From Providencia hangzhouensis (GTDB lineage Bacteria > Pseudomonadota > Gammaproteobacteria > Enterobacterales > Enterobacteriaceae): 64,000 bases of DNA. The position numbers and the translations under genes are program-made. Positions 18,766 through 27,578 of this stretch are shown here, piece by piece (the stretch's first letter is position 1; each line of letters begins with the position of its first letter). The stretch lies in the NCBI RefSeq assembly GCF_029193595.2, contig NZ_CP135052.1:3968001-4032000 (forward strand), given 5' to 3'. Below the pieces are notes generated by a model that worked only from the letters and a program-made list of their open reading frames with translations, had not been told where the DNA came from and did no database searches.

Positions 18766-20283
18766 TTAGTTATTTAAAGAGTAATATCGTAATTTCAAAT
18801 CTTTCTTGCTTATTTTCCCATTCCAAGTTCTAGGGAAGTTACGCGTAAACATAATTCTTACTGGAACTTTATACGTTGGCACCCTATCTTTTAACCACTC
18901 AATAATTTCTTTACTGGTTAAACACACTTGATTCTCAGGAATAATAAATGCAATGGGTTCTTCACCATAAATTGTGCTTTCAATTGGAATAACAGCGACC
19001 TCATTAACTCCTGGATAATTAGAAATTAAATCCTCGACTTCAATAGAATATATTTTTTCACCACCACGGTTAATCATATCTTTAATTCTATCTTGAATAT
19101 AAAGAAAACCATCATTATCCATATAGCCAATATCCCCTGTGAAAAACCAACCATCATTAAATGATGTGGTATTCGCAGGACTATCCGGCCAATAACGTTG
19201 GATAACAACATCCCCCTTAACCCAAATATTACCTGTGCAGTTCGCGGGAAGATTTTCACCTTTATCATTACGTATGGTCACCTGTAACCCAGGGACTGGT
19301 GTACCAGAGCTAGACTTCTTATCGCTATAACGAATATCTTCACGAAATACAGTTGCTGGTGAAGAGGTTTCAGTCAAACCATAAATAGAATGAATGGATG
19401 TTTTAGCAAATATATAAGAAAGCTCTTTAATCGTACCTTCATTTAAATGCCCTGCACCACAAGCAATCATTTTTAATGAATTAAATCTTTCTAGGTTAAT
19501 GCTTTTATTTTCTTTTATTTTCTGAATTAACAATATAAATACTGTTGGAGAACCATGTAAAAATGTTATTTTTTCTTTTGCAATTGTTGAAATAATATCT
19601 TTTGCATTGAATTTTTTATGAAGATAAATCGTCCCACCAATATGGATAAATAACGCCAAAATAGCAGAGAGGCCAGTAATATGATAAATCGGCACTGCTA
19701 AAATTGTTTTATCGTGTTCAGATAACTTTAATGTTTCCTGATAGGCATATACTGCAGACAATATATTTTTATGCGTGATCACCGCACCTTTTGGCGCCCC
19801 TGTTGTACCCGAGGTAAATATTATAACAGCAGGGTCTTCTTCATTAACTTGGTTAATAAAATTAATTTCATCAGTGAATATTACATTACGCCACTGAGAA
19901 AGACTCACCCCTTTTGCACTGAGCTGTGCTAACCATGGTTGATATGTATCATCCCAAAAAACAGCATCTGCATTAATACAAGACAAATGCTCTTTACCTT
20001 CAAACTCTTTCATTTTGGTACTCAAGGGAATTACCTGAATGCCCAGACCTACCGCGGCATAAAATAATTGGCAAAACTCAATCGTATTTCCCCAGCCAAG
20101 TACAATTCGATCGCCTTTTTTCAACTGCACGGTGGTTGTTAGCCACAACATTGTTTGGTTTACTTTCACAAGTAATTGGTGATAACTCCAACTTTGCTCT
20201 TCAAATACAATCGCAACAGCGTCTGGCTGCACTTTTGCTCTCTGTAATAAGCTTTGGTAGATGTTTGAATTTGGCGCAAGCAT
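18766..20283 (-). CDS. AMP-dependent acyl-CoA synthetase/ligase
   Basis: Adenylate-forming enzyme that activates a carboxylic acid to its CoA thioester. From ATG 20283 it has 505 residues. The ORF is open to a GTG at 20301, but GGAG stands 7 bases ahead of 20283. Motifs in order: P-loop 'FTSGTTGAPKGAVITH', 'IYGLTETSSPA', 'FTGDIGYMDNDGFL', hinge 'RIKDMINRGGEKI' and the catalytic lysine in 'NGKISKKDL'. The acid cannot be predicted by eye; neighbours suggest a short or medium 3-oxo or 3-hydroxy acid. It is first in the presumed four-gene operon and is divergent from yghU over a 497-bp gap. Confidence 0.88.
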   Translation of the reverse strand: MLAPNSNIYQSLLQRAKVQPDAVAIVFEEQSWSYHQLLVKVNQTMLWLTTTVQLKKGDRIVLGWGNTIEFCQLFYAAVGLGIQVIPLSTKMKEFEGKEHLSCINADAVFWDDTYQPWLAQLSAKGVSLSQWRNVIFTDEINFINQVNEEDPAVIIFTSGTTGAPKGAVITHKNILSAVYAYQETLKLSEHDKTILAVPIYHITGLSAILALFIHIGGTIYLHKKFNAKDIISTIAKEKITFLHGSPTVFILLIQKIKENKSINLERFNSLKMIACGAGHLNEGTIKELSYIFAKTSIHSIYGLTETSSPATVFREDIRYSDKKSSSGTPVPGLQVTIRNDKGENLPANCTGNIWVKGDVVIQRYWPDSPANTTSFNDGWFFTGDIGYMDNDGFLYIQDRIKDMINRGGEKIYSIEVEDLISNYPGVNEVAVIPIESTIYGEEPIAFIIPENQVCLTSKEIIEWLKDRVPTYKVPVRIMFTRNFPRTWNGKISKKDLKLRYYSLNN

Positions 20284-20287
20284 GGGC

Positions 20288-20347
20288 ACACTCCGATACA
20301 CCTGAATATGACTGATATGCTATCAATGTATAAAATACACTCCGATA
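20288..20347. repeat. 11-bp direct repeat upstream of the acyl-CoA synthetase
   Basis: ACACTCCGATA occurs at 20288-20298 and again at 20337-20347, 49 bp apart (between four and five helical turns). The proximal copy overlaps the ribosome site of the synthetase gene. It could be a paired operator or a small duplication. Confidence 0.4.
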
Positions 20348-20780
20348 AATTAGTGCCAATCTTCACAAATTATTCACACCCTTTTTTTATTTGAATTAGT
20401 GATCTGCACAATTCGCTTGTTAACAAATTTTTAACTTAAGTCTCATTTTAAGCTCTGGTTTTTATTGCAAATGAACATATTTACCTTTTGTTATTATCAA
20501 GCCATCCCAAAAAACATATAAATTCCTATGAATAGCTCGGTCATCATTGTGCGTATATACAATTACTCATAAACCCAAAAATAGTTTAGAACTAATAATT
20601 AACTCTTTCGTTTATCCCCTATGTGTTCTCGCACTCTGTGCTATTTATCCTACCCGCCAAAGCAAATATGATAAAAACAGTGGAGAATTCACGACAGATT
20701 GCTACAGTGGGGGGCCTTTATAATTAAAGAATTGATGAGAAAATAATCGCCACCTTTGAAAATGGTTAAGGAGATAACTC
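20348..20780. other. 433-bp intergenic region, acyl-CoA synthetase / yghU
   Basis: AT-rich, with stop codons in all frames. It should hold the divergent promoters of the synthetase operon (minus) and yghU (plus). Apart from the direct repeat to its left I see no convincing consensus operator, hairpin or gene remnant. Confidence 0.5.
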
Positions 20781-21620
20781 ATGGCAAACACCCCCTATAT
20801 TCCCCCGAGAGTCTGGCAATGGGAGCAAGGTAATGGCGGAAAGTTCGCCAATATTAATCGCCCAATTTCTGGTGCAACTCACGAAAAATCTTTACCTATA
20901 GGTAAGCACCCACTACAGCTATATTCATTAGGAACTCCCAACGGACAAAAAGTCACTATCATGTTAGAGGAGCTGTTAGCCCTTGGCATTAAAGAGGCTG
21001 AATACGACGCTTGGTTAATTAATATTGGTGAAGGCGACCAATTTAGTTCGGGTTTTGTTGAAATTAACCCTAACTCAAAAATCCCAGCGTTAGTCGACAG
21101 AAGCGGTAAGGAGCCTATCCGAGTATTTGAATCGGGTTCTATTCTGACCTATTTAGCTGAAAAATTTTCTGTTTTTTTACCCACAACTCAACCAGAACGC
21201 GCTGAAACCTTATCATGGCTATTCTGGCAAATGGGTTCAGCACCTTTTGCAGGTGGCGGTTTTGGGCATTTTTATGCCTACGCCCCTGAAAAATTTGAAT
21301 ACCCTATTAACCGCTTTGCGATGGAAACTAAACGTCAATTAGATGTATTAGACAAGCGTTTAGCAGAACACAAATATGTCGCAGGCGAGAACTATAGTAT
21401 TGCAGATATCGCTATCTGGCCATGGTATGGCGCTTTAGTGAAAGGTTGGCTTTATGATGCTGCAGAATTTTTATCTGTCCATGAATATAAAAATGTTATT
21501 CGTTGGGCTGATGAAATCTATGCACGCCCAGCGGTACAGCGCGGCCGCCGTGTTAATCGCCTACAAGGTGACCCCGCACAGCAAGTACGCGAACGCCACG
21601 ATGCGAGTGATATAGGTTAG
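20781..21620 (+). CDS. yghU: Glutathione S-transferase family, disulfide-bond oxidoreductase YghU
   Basis: 279 residues (E. coli YghU 288). Nu-class GST-like protein that reduces small disulfides using two bound glutathiones. The N-terminal extension 'WQWEQGNGGKFANINRP' precedes the thioredoxin-fold domain (about 45-130, 'GTPNGQKVTIMLEEL', 'NPNSKIPALVD', 'ESGSILTYLAEKF'); the helical C-domain follows ('YSIADIAIWPWYG'). It stands alone with AAGGAG upstream. The shared hairpin at 21651-21688 follows it. Confidence 0.92.
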   Translation: MANTPYIPPRVWQWEQGNGGKFANINRPISGATHEKSLPIGKHPLQLYSLGTPNGQKVTIMLEELLALGIKEAEYDAWLINIGEGDQFSSGFVEINPNSKIPALVDRSGKEPIRVFESGSILTYLAEKFSVFLPTTQPERAETLSWLFWQMGSAPFAGGGFGHFYAYAPEKFEYPINRFAMETKRQLDVLDKRLAEHKYVAGENYSIADIAIWPWYGALVKGWLYDAAEFLSVHEYKNVIRWADEIYARPAVQRGRRVNRLQGDPAQQVRERHDASDIG

Positions 21621-21650
21621 GAACCACTCTTAATCCACTGAATTATAAAA

Positions 21651-21688
21651 TAGCACAAGGTAAGTTAATTAGTGCTTACCCTGTGCTA
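21651..21688. terminator. Hairpin between convergent yghU and the ABC permease gene
   Basis: A 14-bp stem with one mismatch (TAGCACAAGGTAAG / CTTACCCTGTGCTA) and a 10-base loop. On the minus strand it is followed by a U-rich stretch, so it probably terminates the ABC importer operon; it may also serve yghU. Confidence 0.7.
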
Positions 21689-21698
21689 ACTCTACATG

Positions 21699-23366
21699 TC
21701 ATCGACTATAACGCCCCTGCACCCACTGTGCGCATAACATCAAGCTCAAACTAATCAGCACGGCTAAACACGCCATCGCCATGCCACTACCAATTGAACC
21801 TTGCTCAAATTGACGCCATACAAAAATTGAAACCGTTTGCATACCGGCTGGGGCGAGTAATAGCGAAGAAACTAATTCACGCGAGGCCACGGCAAACACT
21901 AACATCATGGTAGCGACAAGGCTCGGTAAGACTAATGGAAACAAGATCAAACGCAGCGCTGTCATCGCAGATGCGCCATGCACTCGAGCAGCATCCGCTA
22001 AACTGCCACCGATTTGTGTTAATGCCGCGCTGCAATAGCGAACGGGGTAAGGCAATAACAAACAGCTATAGGCAAGCAATAAAATACCCCATGTATGATA
22101 AGGCGTTATTGGCCAAAAAGGTTGGTTCCACGCGAGGATCATCCCGACCGCTATCACTATTCCCGGAATAGAGATCGGTAACAAAGACAGCGCATCAATC
22201 ATCACGGCACCGCGAATGCGCTGAGAAACCACCAGCCAAGCACAGAGAAAACCGAGTACACCAGTAAAAATAGCAGTTAACGTCGCCAGAGAGAGGCTCG
22301 TCCATAATGCAGACAATGCTTCAGTTTGTGAGCCAATTAACCCAGAAAAATGCCTGAATGTTAAGTTATCCCACGCCAGACCACCGGATACCGTTGAAGA
22401 AAATGCCGTGCCAAACATCGCTAACAATGGCATTCCTACCGCAAGAAATGCGGTTAAAGCAAATAGCCCAACGACTGGCCAGCGCCAGTAGCCAAGTGAG
22501 CGAGTCACCACTTCTGCCGCTTTTCCTGTTGTGGTAGCCACGCTTTTCCCTGACACAATAGAACGCTGTAATGTATAAGCAAAAATCGCCACACTGGCCA
22601 AAATCAACGATAATGAGGCCGCGCCGGGTAAATCAATCGGCCAATCCGCCAAGCGCTGCTCTATATCCGTAGTTAAAACACGAATACCATTCGAGGCACC
22701 AATGGCGGCAGGAATGCCATATTCTTCAATCGCCAAAGTAAAAATCAGCAATAACCCCGCCGCAATAGAGGGTAACGATAATGGAAGCGTCACTCCGAAA
22801 AAGGCATTCCAAGGAGAAGCCCCATGCACACGAGCCACATCGGCAAGTCGGTTACCATTCGCTGCCATGCTTTTCGACACCGCAAAATACAGAACTGGGA
22901 AGAGGTTTAGCGCCATAATCCCCATCATTCCACCCAGTGAGAAAATCGCACTTCCGGGGCTCACACCAAATAGCTGTTGGGAATAACCATTAGGTTGTAA
23001 CGTAAGCATCCACGATAATCCAGCAATATAAGGTGGGATTAAAAAAGGAATAAGAAACAGTAGATCCCAACCTTTGGCGAAAGGGATATTAAACAGCCCG
23101 CGTAATGCCCCTAACGGAATAGCGATAATGGCGCTGATTGCTGCAACGCCTGTGCCTAGTGATAATGTATTTTGCAGTAATGATGGAAGCTCTGGCTCGT
23201 TGAGTAGCTGAATAATAGGCTCTAGCGGCTGGACAAACTGCCCTTGCCCTAATTGTGGGAAAATAGCCTGCAATACAATAAAGCATAATGGGATCACCAC
23301 TAAAACCACTAATGTGGCCATCACCAAAAGCGGTAGAAAACGCGTTTTTGTCATTGAATACAACAC
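21699..23366 (-). CDS. Fe(III)-type ABC transporter, fused permease
   Basis: Inner-membrane permease with two BPD_transp_1 halves, 555 residues, as in FbpB/SfuB/AfuB proteins. Each half carries the EAA loop that contacts the ATPase: 'LADVARVHGASPWNAFFGVTLPLSLP' region near 175-200 and 'LADAARVHGASAMTALRLILFPL' region near 455-480. Last of a three-gene run (ATPase, binding protein, permease) on the minus strand. The family takes up ferric iron, thiamine or phosphorylated compounds, so the substrate is not fixed by this gene. Confidence 0.88.
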   Translation of the reverse strand: MLYSMTKTRFLPLLVMATLVVLVVIPLCFIVLQAIFPQLGQGQFVQPLEPIIQLLNEPELPSLLQNTLSLGTGVAAISAIIAIPLGALRGLFNIPFAKGWDLLFLIPFLIPPYIAGLSWMLTLQPNGYSQQLFGVSPGSAIFSLGGMMGIMALNLFPVLYFAVSKSMAANGNRLADVARVHGASPWNAFFGVTLPLSLPSIAAGLLLIFTLAIEEYGIPAAIGASNGIRVLTTDIEQRLADWPIDLPGAASLSLILASVAIFAYTLQRSIVSGKSVATTTGKAAEVVTRSLGYWRWPVVGLFALTAFLAVGMPLLAMFGTAFSSTVSGGLAWDNLTFRHFSGLIGSQTEALSALWTSLSLATLTAIFTGVLGFLCAWLVVSQRIRGAVMIDALSLLPISIPGIVIAVGMILAWNQPFWPITPYHTWGILLLAYSCLLLPYPVRYCSAALTQIGGSLADAARVHGASAMTALRLILFPLVLPSLVATMMLVFAVASRELVSSLLLAPAGMQTVSIFVWRQFEQGSIGSGMAMACLAVLISLSLMLCAQWVQGRYSR

Positions 23367-23426
23367 TCCTGCTGGGCAGACAATCTACCCAGCGGTTTGC
23401 TAATTAATATGCTTACAAAACCAGCC

Positions 23427-24407
23427 TTAACGGAATAAAGCGCTTAAACGAGAGAGAACTTCGCCGCGCTCAGCGTTGTCTGTCGCAGCTTCTGGCAACA
23501 ATTTGAGTGTTGAAAAATCAGGGCGTTTACCTGCAATATCTGCCCTAGCAGGCATTAGCCATGCATTAGCCACAATTTCTTGCCCTTCTGGCGATAGTAC
23601 ATAGTCGATAAATGCTTTAGCTTGGTCAGGCTGCTTAGAACTTTTTAAAATCATCATTGGGCGCGGGGCAATCGCAGTGCCACTACTTGGGAAAATCACT
23701 TCAATCGATTCTCCGTTCGCGATGCTACCATAAGCAACATAATCAACCGCACCAAAAACCGCCGCTTTAGCGCCTTGTAATACAGGAGTCAAGGCTTGAG
23801 CATTCGGCCCTGAAATCACCATACCATTGGCTTTCAAATCAGAAAATAGTGTCCATGCGGCTTCTTTTTTCGCATTCTGTAACCCTAAAACTAAGTCTAA
23901 TGACGCGCCAGAAAGTGCGGGATCAGGCATTGTGACTTTATCTTTAAACTCGGGTTGGGCTAAATCTTGCCAATCTGTTGGTTTTGGGGTACCACTTTGG
24001 TTATTCCACACAATACCCAGTGCAGAGATCCCTTGCGCCACATAGTATGGCGTTTTAAAACGCTCAGGAACTTGCTGGGCATTTGGGCTTTCATAAGGTA
24101 GTAACCAACCTTTTTGTTGCAGATCAACCGCGGTATCCCATGATGCGGAAATCAATACATCCGCACGCGGGTTCGCCTGTTCCGCTTCCAGCCTCGCCAT
24201 CACTTTTCCGGTTGTCGCTTGGAAAACATCTACTTTGGTACCCGTTTGTTTTTCAAACCCTGCGGCAAGCTGTTTTGCCATGGCGCCTGGGCCTGCGGTA
24301 TACACGGTAATCGCTTGGGTTGAAACAGAAAATAGTGCACAGGAAAGGCCAAGGCTCATGGTAATACCCTTTAGTGAAAATCCGTTCTTTGATAGTAAAT
24401 TTCGCAT
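23427..24407 (-). CDS. ABC transporter periplasmic substrate-binding protein, Fe(III)-like
   Basis: 326 residues with a signal peptide ending 'SVSTQA' near residue 32, then 'ITVYTAGPGAMAKQLAAGF', a type 2 periplasmic-binding-protein opening. 'TGKVMARLEAE', 'ADVLISAS' and 'KAFIDYVLSPEGQEIVA' are typical of the FbpA/AfuA/phosphonate-binding group. The members bind Fe(III), 2-aminoethylphosphonate or sugar phosphates. I do not see the paired tyrosines of classical FbpA clearly, so iron is only the default call. It lies between the ATPase and permease genes. Confidence 0.82.
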   Translation of the reverse strand: MRNLLSKNGFSLKGITMSLGLSCALFSVSTQAITVYTAGPGAMAKQLAAGFEKQTGTKVDVFQATTGKVMARLEAEQANPRADVLISASWDTAVDLQQKGWLLPYESPNAQQVPERFKTPYYVAQGISALGIVWNNQSGTPKPTDWQDLAQPEFKDKVTMPDPALSGASLDLVLGLQNAKKEAAWTLFSDLKANGMVISGPNAQALTPVLQGAKAAVFGAVDYVAYGSIANGESIEVIFPSSGTAIAPRPMMILKSSKQPDQAKAFIDYVLSPEGQEIVANAWLMPARADIAGKRPDFSTLKLLPEAATDNAERGEVLSRLSALFR

Positions 24408-24421
24408 AACAATCTCTCTAT

Positions 24422-25165
24422 TTATAGTGTCGTCAAACTGTCAATATTACCGTTTCGCATATGGGCGATTTGGTGTGCTAATACATGGGCTTCCGTAGGG
24501 TCGTGAGTGACATACACTGCAGTGATCCCCAAGGTTCGCAATAACTGAGCCATTTCCTCACACAGAGATTGGCGCAACGCGATATCGAGGTTTGACAGGG
24601 GCTCGTCGAATAACAAAATTTCAGGTTCAGCGATAATAGCGCGAGCAAGAGCCACACGTTGTTGTTGCCCGCCTGACAAATCGGCAGGTTTCCGTTTGGC
24701 GAAATCAGCCAGCCCTACGCGTTCTAAAGCTTGCATCACACGTTGCTGTATTTCTAGGCGGCCAATACCTCGCATCCGTAAAGGAAAGGCAACATTTTGG
24801 GATACAGTCATATGCGGCCACAGCGCATAATCTTGAAAAACCATGCCGAGGTTGCGTTTTTCTGGGGGGATAAGGTGATGTGAGCTCGCCACAAGCTGTT
24901 CGCCAAAATAAATAGTGCCATCAGTTGGTTGTAATAAACCCGCTAACAATTTCAGTAATGTGCTTTTACCACAGCCTGAAGGGCCTAATAGCGCAAGAAC
25001 GGTGCCCTTGGTTACTGTTAAATTAATGCCATTTAGCACATATTGATGTGAAAATGCCTGAGATAAATTTTGTATTGAGATCATCTGTAAGCCACTCGCT
25101 TCTTGCTTAGGAGACAAAAAGACCGAGCACTCACTCGATGAAGAGAGAGCGTTTTGCATGTTCAT
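24422..25165 (-). CDS. Fe(III)-type ABC transporter ATPase
   Basis: 247 residues. Walker A 'GPSGCGKST', Q-loop region 'MVFQDYALWPHMTV', signature 'LSGGQQQR', Walker B 'EILLFDEP' and switch 'YVTHD' are intact. It lacks the long C-terminal regulatory domain of FbpC (about 350 residues). A GAGGA site supports the ATG at 25165, giving a 27-residue extension before the usual start. It is the first gene of the operon; a weak Fur-like site lies just upstream. Confidence 0.9.
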   Translation of the reverse strand: MNMQNALSSSSECSVFLSPKQEASGLQMISIQNLSQAFSHQYVLNGINLTVTKGTVLALLGPSGCGKSTLLKLLAGLLQPTDGTIYFGEQLVASSHHLIPPEKRNLGMVFQDYALWPHMTVSQNVAFPLRMRGIGRLEIQQRVMQALERVGLADFAKRKPADLSGGQQQRVALARAIIAEPEILLFDEPLSNLDIALRQSLCEEMAQLLRTLGITAVYVTHDPTEAHVLAHQIAHMRNGNIDSLTTL

Positions 25166-25182
25166 TGTTATCCTCTTTGGGA

Positions 25183-25201
25183 CTTAATCGTTATCAATGA
25201 T
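25183..25201 (-). promoter_or_regulatory. Weak Fur-like box upstream of the ABC importer
   Basis: CTTAATCGTTATCAATGAT matches about 11 of 19 positions of the Fur consensus and lies 18-36 bp upstream of the ATPase ATG. This is a marginal score; it is listed because the transporter family often is iron-regulated. Confidence 0.25.
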
Positions 25202-25272
25202 GCTACGGCTTGAATACGTCAAATTGATGACAGTTTTGTGGCTAATTAATTTCAAATTCAATTGAAAAATAA

Positions 25273-25309
25273 TCACCAAATAAAATAGTCACTTTATTTT
25301 ACTGGTGAA
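25273..25309 (-). terminator. Terminator overlapping the end of the OlsF-like gene
   Basis: A long, slightly imperfect stem with TCACCA / TGGTGA ends and an AT-rich inner part spans the stop codon of the gene ending at 25299. It is followed on the minus strand by UUAUUUUU. Confidence 0.65.
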
Positions 25310-26999
25310 CGCCAATATATCTTTGATAACGTGCTGGCTTTAATTTGGTTAAATCCACCAGCACCAACCCGTCGATGCAATCGTTAAACGCGGGGTCTGT
25401 ACCGAAATCCATAAACTGTACGCCGCCAGGTTCGCATAATTCGGTATATTGCTTATAAAGCGTTGGGATCGAGCAGCCAATGTTATTGAGTAAGCTTTTC
25501 AATTTAACCAAATCTTCATGGTAATTGCCCCCTGAAAATTGGGCTAATACCTGTGGCAAAGAAGCCGGGTACGGCTGATGTGACTGTGCAATGCTGTGTG
25601 GCGCTGAAAAATAGAGCCGATAAAAAGTAATCAGTAAATCACGTGCCGCAATTGGCATTGAGCCCGAAATAGATACAGGACCAAAAAGATAACGATAGTG
25701 TGGATATTTTGCCAAATACGCGCCAATACCTAACCATAAGTAATCTAAACCCCGTTTTCCCCAATATTTGGGCTGAATAAAACTCCGACCAAGCTCAATA
25801 CCTTGCGCTAATATTGGCATCATGGCTTGGTCATAGTGAAATAAGCTAGAGCTATAAATACCCTCAAGGCCTTTGGTCTCAATTTGCTTTTTAGTCGGTA
25901 TAAACCGATAAGCGCCAACAATATCAAGTTCGCTTTCATCCCATAAAACCAGATGATAATAATCGTCATCATAGCTGTCTAAATCACGGCGCTTACCTGA
26001 ACCTTCCCCTACCGCACGAAATGCAATTTCGCGTAATCGACCAATTTCTCGTAAGATCGGTGACCTTACCTCTTGGTTTCGGTGATAAAGGTAAATCGCT
26101 TTCCCATCAGGAGAAGTTCCTAGCCGCTCACAGGCCACTAAGGCCTTTTTTAATTCAATTCTATCTTCTGGTAAAGCAATTGGCGATTCACTGGTAAATA
26201 GCCCTTCCTTACCTTTTCCCAGCAAATAGACATGGCGGCGAAAGCGCCCTGCTAACTCATGAGCCGCCGTATGACCATCATGCCAATGAATAAATGGGAT
26301 ACTGCCACCAATACGAATTTTTAATCTTTTTCCTCGCTGCTTAAACATTTCCCTGACTAACATTAAAGTAGATAATGGCTTGTAAACCAGCGAAGTTAAG
26401 TAAAATAAATGGCTATTACGCCCTTGAATATGGATGGGAACGATAGAGGCTCTAGCCTTTGCGGCTAAACGCAAAAAACCTGTACGCCAGTGGCCATCAC
26501 GAACCCCTTTGCGACCAAATCGAGAAACTTCCCCCGCAGGAAACACAATTAATGCCCCTTGTTTATCCAAATGCTGTTGCATGGCTTCAACTTGTTGTCG
26601 ACTGGTTCGGTTATTCATATTATCCACTGAAATAAATAAGCTTTTTAGTGGTTCTATATAATTGAGAAACTGATTTGCCACTATTTTTACATCAGGACGA
26701 ACGGCAGCAACCACACGTAATAATGCAAGGCCATCGAGTGAACCTATCGGATGGTTAGCAACTAAGACAACAGGTCCTTGAGTCGGAATATTTTCTAAGT
26801 CACCCTCAACCATTTCACTAGAAATATCAAAGAACTCCATGATTTGTTCAATAAGATCCAAGCCCTTTAAGTGCGGATAATCTTGAGCAAATTGGTGAAA
26901 TTCCTGTTCAAACAAAAGCTTTTTTAATAAGCGACGTTTCCATTTGCCTGGTGTTTGATGAGGAAAAATATCGTGCAGCAGGGTATCGACACTAAACAT
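25299..26999 (-). CDS. Two-domain acyltransferase, OlsF-like (ornithine-lipid synthesis)
   Basis: 566 residues. The N-terminal half is a PlsC-type acyltransferase with 'ANHPIGSLDG' (H83-x5-D89) and 'VFPAGEVSRFG'; the C-terminal half (about 300-566) is a GNAT-like 'hemolysin' domain of the OlsB type with 'IVGAYRFIPT', 'ELGRSFIQPKYWGKRGLDYLW' split across about 408-428, and 'GPVSISG'. This order matches OlsF, which N-acylates ornithine and then O-acylates the product to give phosphate-free membrane lipids, often under phosphate limitation. It is monocistronic with its own terminator. Function is from family resemblance; lipid product not shown. Confidence 0.75.
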   Translation of the reverse strand: MFSVDTLLHDIFPHQTPGKWKRRLLKKLLFEQEFHQFAQDYPHLKGLDLIEQIMEFFDISSEMVEGDLENIPTQGPVVLVANHPIGSLDGLALLRVVAAVRPDVKIVANQFLNYIEPLKSLFISVDNMNNRTSRQQVEAMQQHLDKQGALIVFPAGEVSRFGRKGVRDGHWRTGFLRLAAKARASIVPIHIQGRNSHLFYLTSLVYKPLSTLMLVREMFKQRGKRLKIRIGGSIPFIHWHDGHTAAHELAGRFRRHVYLLGKGKEGLFTSESPIALPEDRIELKKALVACERLGTSPDGKAIYLYHRNQEVRSPILREIGRLREIAFRAVGEGSGKRRDLDSYDDDYYHLVLWDESELDIVGAYRFIPTKKQIETKGLEGIYSSSLFHYDQAMMPILAQGIELGRSFIQPKYWGKRGLDYLWLGIGAYLAKYPHYRYLFGPVSISGSMPIAARDLLITFYRLYFSAPHSIAQSHQPYPASLPQVLAQFSGGNYHEDLVKLKSLLNNIGCSIPTLYKQYTELCEPGGVQFMDFGTDPAFNDCIDGLVLVDLTKLKPARYQRYIGVHQ

Positions 27000-27578
27000 A
27001 ATGCTATCTCCTAACTGAGTTACGACGAACTTAAGTCAGATTCATAACAACAATATGTTTATTTTATGACAAAATGGTGAAAGCACAAAAATGATGATGT
27101 AGATCATTACTTTTTATTTGCCAATATTATGGTTATCTAAAATCAATAATTTTCAGGAATATTGTTTTCTTAAATAATTTATATTTTACTTATTTTGTAA
27201 TATGCATTTAGTCCACAACAATTAAAAAGGTAAAAACTAAACTTTTCGATTAGTTTTACTCAATTTATTTTAATAATTAAGAAGTTATCATTTATAAATA
27301 TCCACCAATTAAATTGAACTAAAAATCTATTGCAGTAAGATTAATTTGAAACAATATCCTTTAAATTCAATCTAATAAAATTTAATCATCAGCTTGTTTT
27401 TTAATTATTATTTCATTGATAGGTAAATCTTATTTAAACAATCGCTTAAACCGATGGCCATCATTGATAAAAATCAAGAACTTCTCGGACTTATTTATCC
27501 ATCATAGTCCGGCTGTAGAATTATATTAATTAAAAAATATTTAAATATATTTGACCGCAATCTTTCAAGGATAGTGTA
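27000..27578. other. 579-bp AT-rich intergenic region, OlsF-like gene / ccp
   Basis: Divergent regulatory region without any supported gene. The ccp-proximal 120 bp holds a perfect FNR box and a plausible -10. The remainder is very AT-rich and shows no convincing ORF, hairpin or repeat. Confidence 0.6.
27464..27477 (+). promoter_or_regulatory. Perfect FNR box of the cytochrome c peroxidase promoter
   Basis: TTGAT-AAAA-ATCAA matches the FNR consensus at 10 of 10 positions. A CATAGT -10-like hexamer at 27503-27508 puts the site near -42 for a start about 27513, the class II activation position. Confidence 0.8.
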
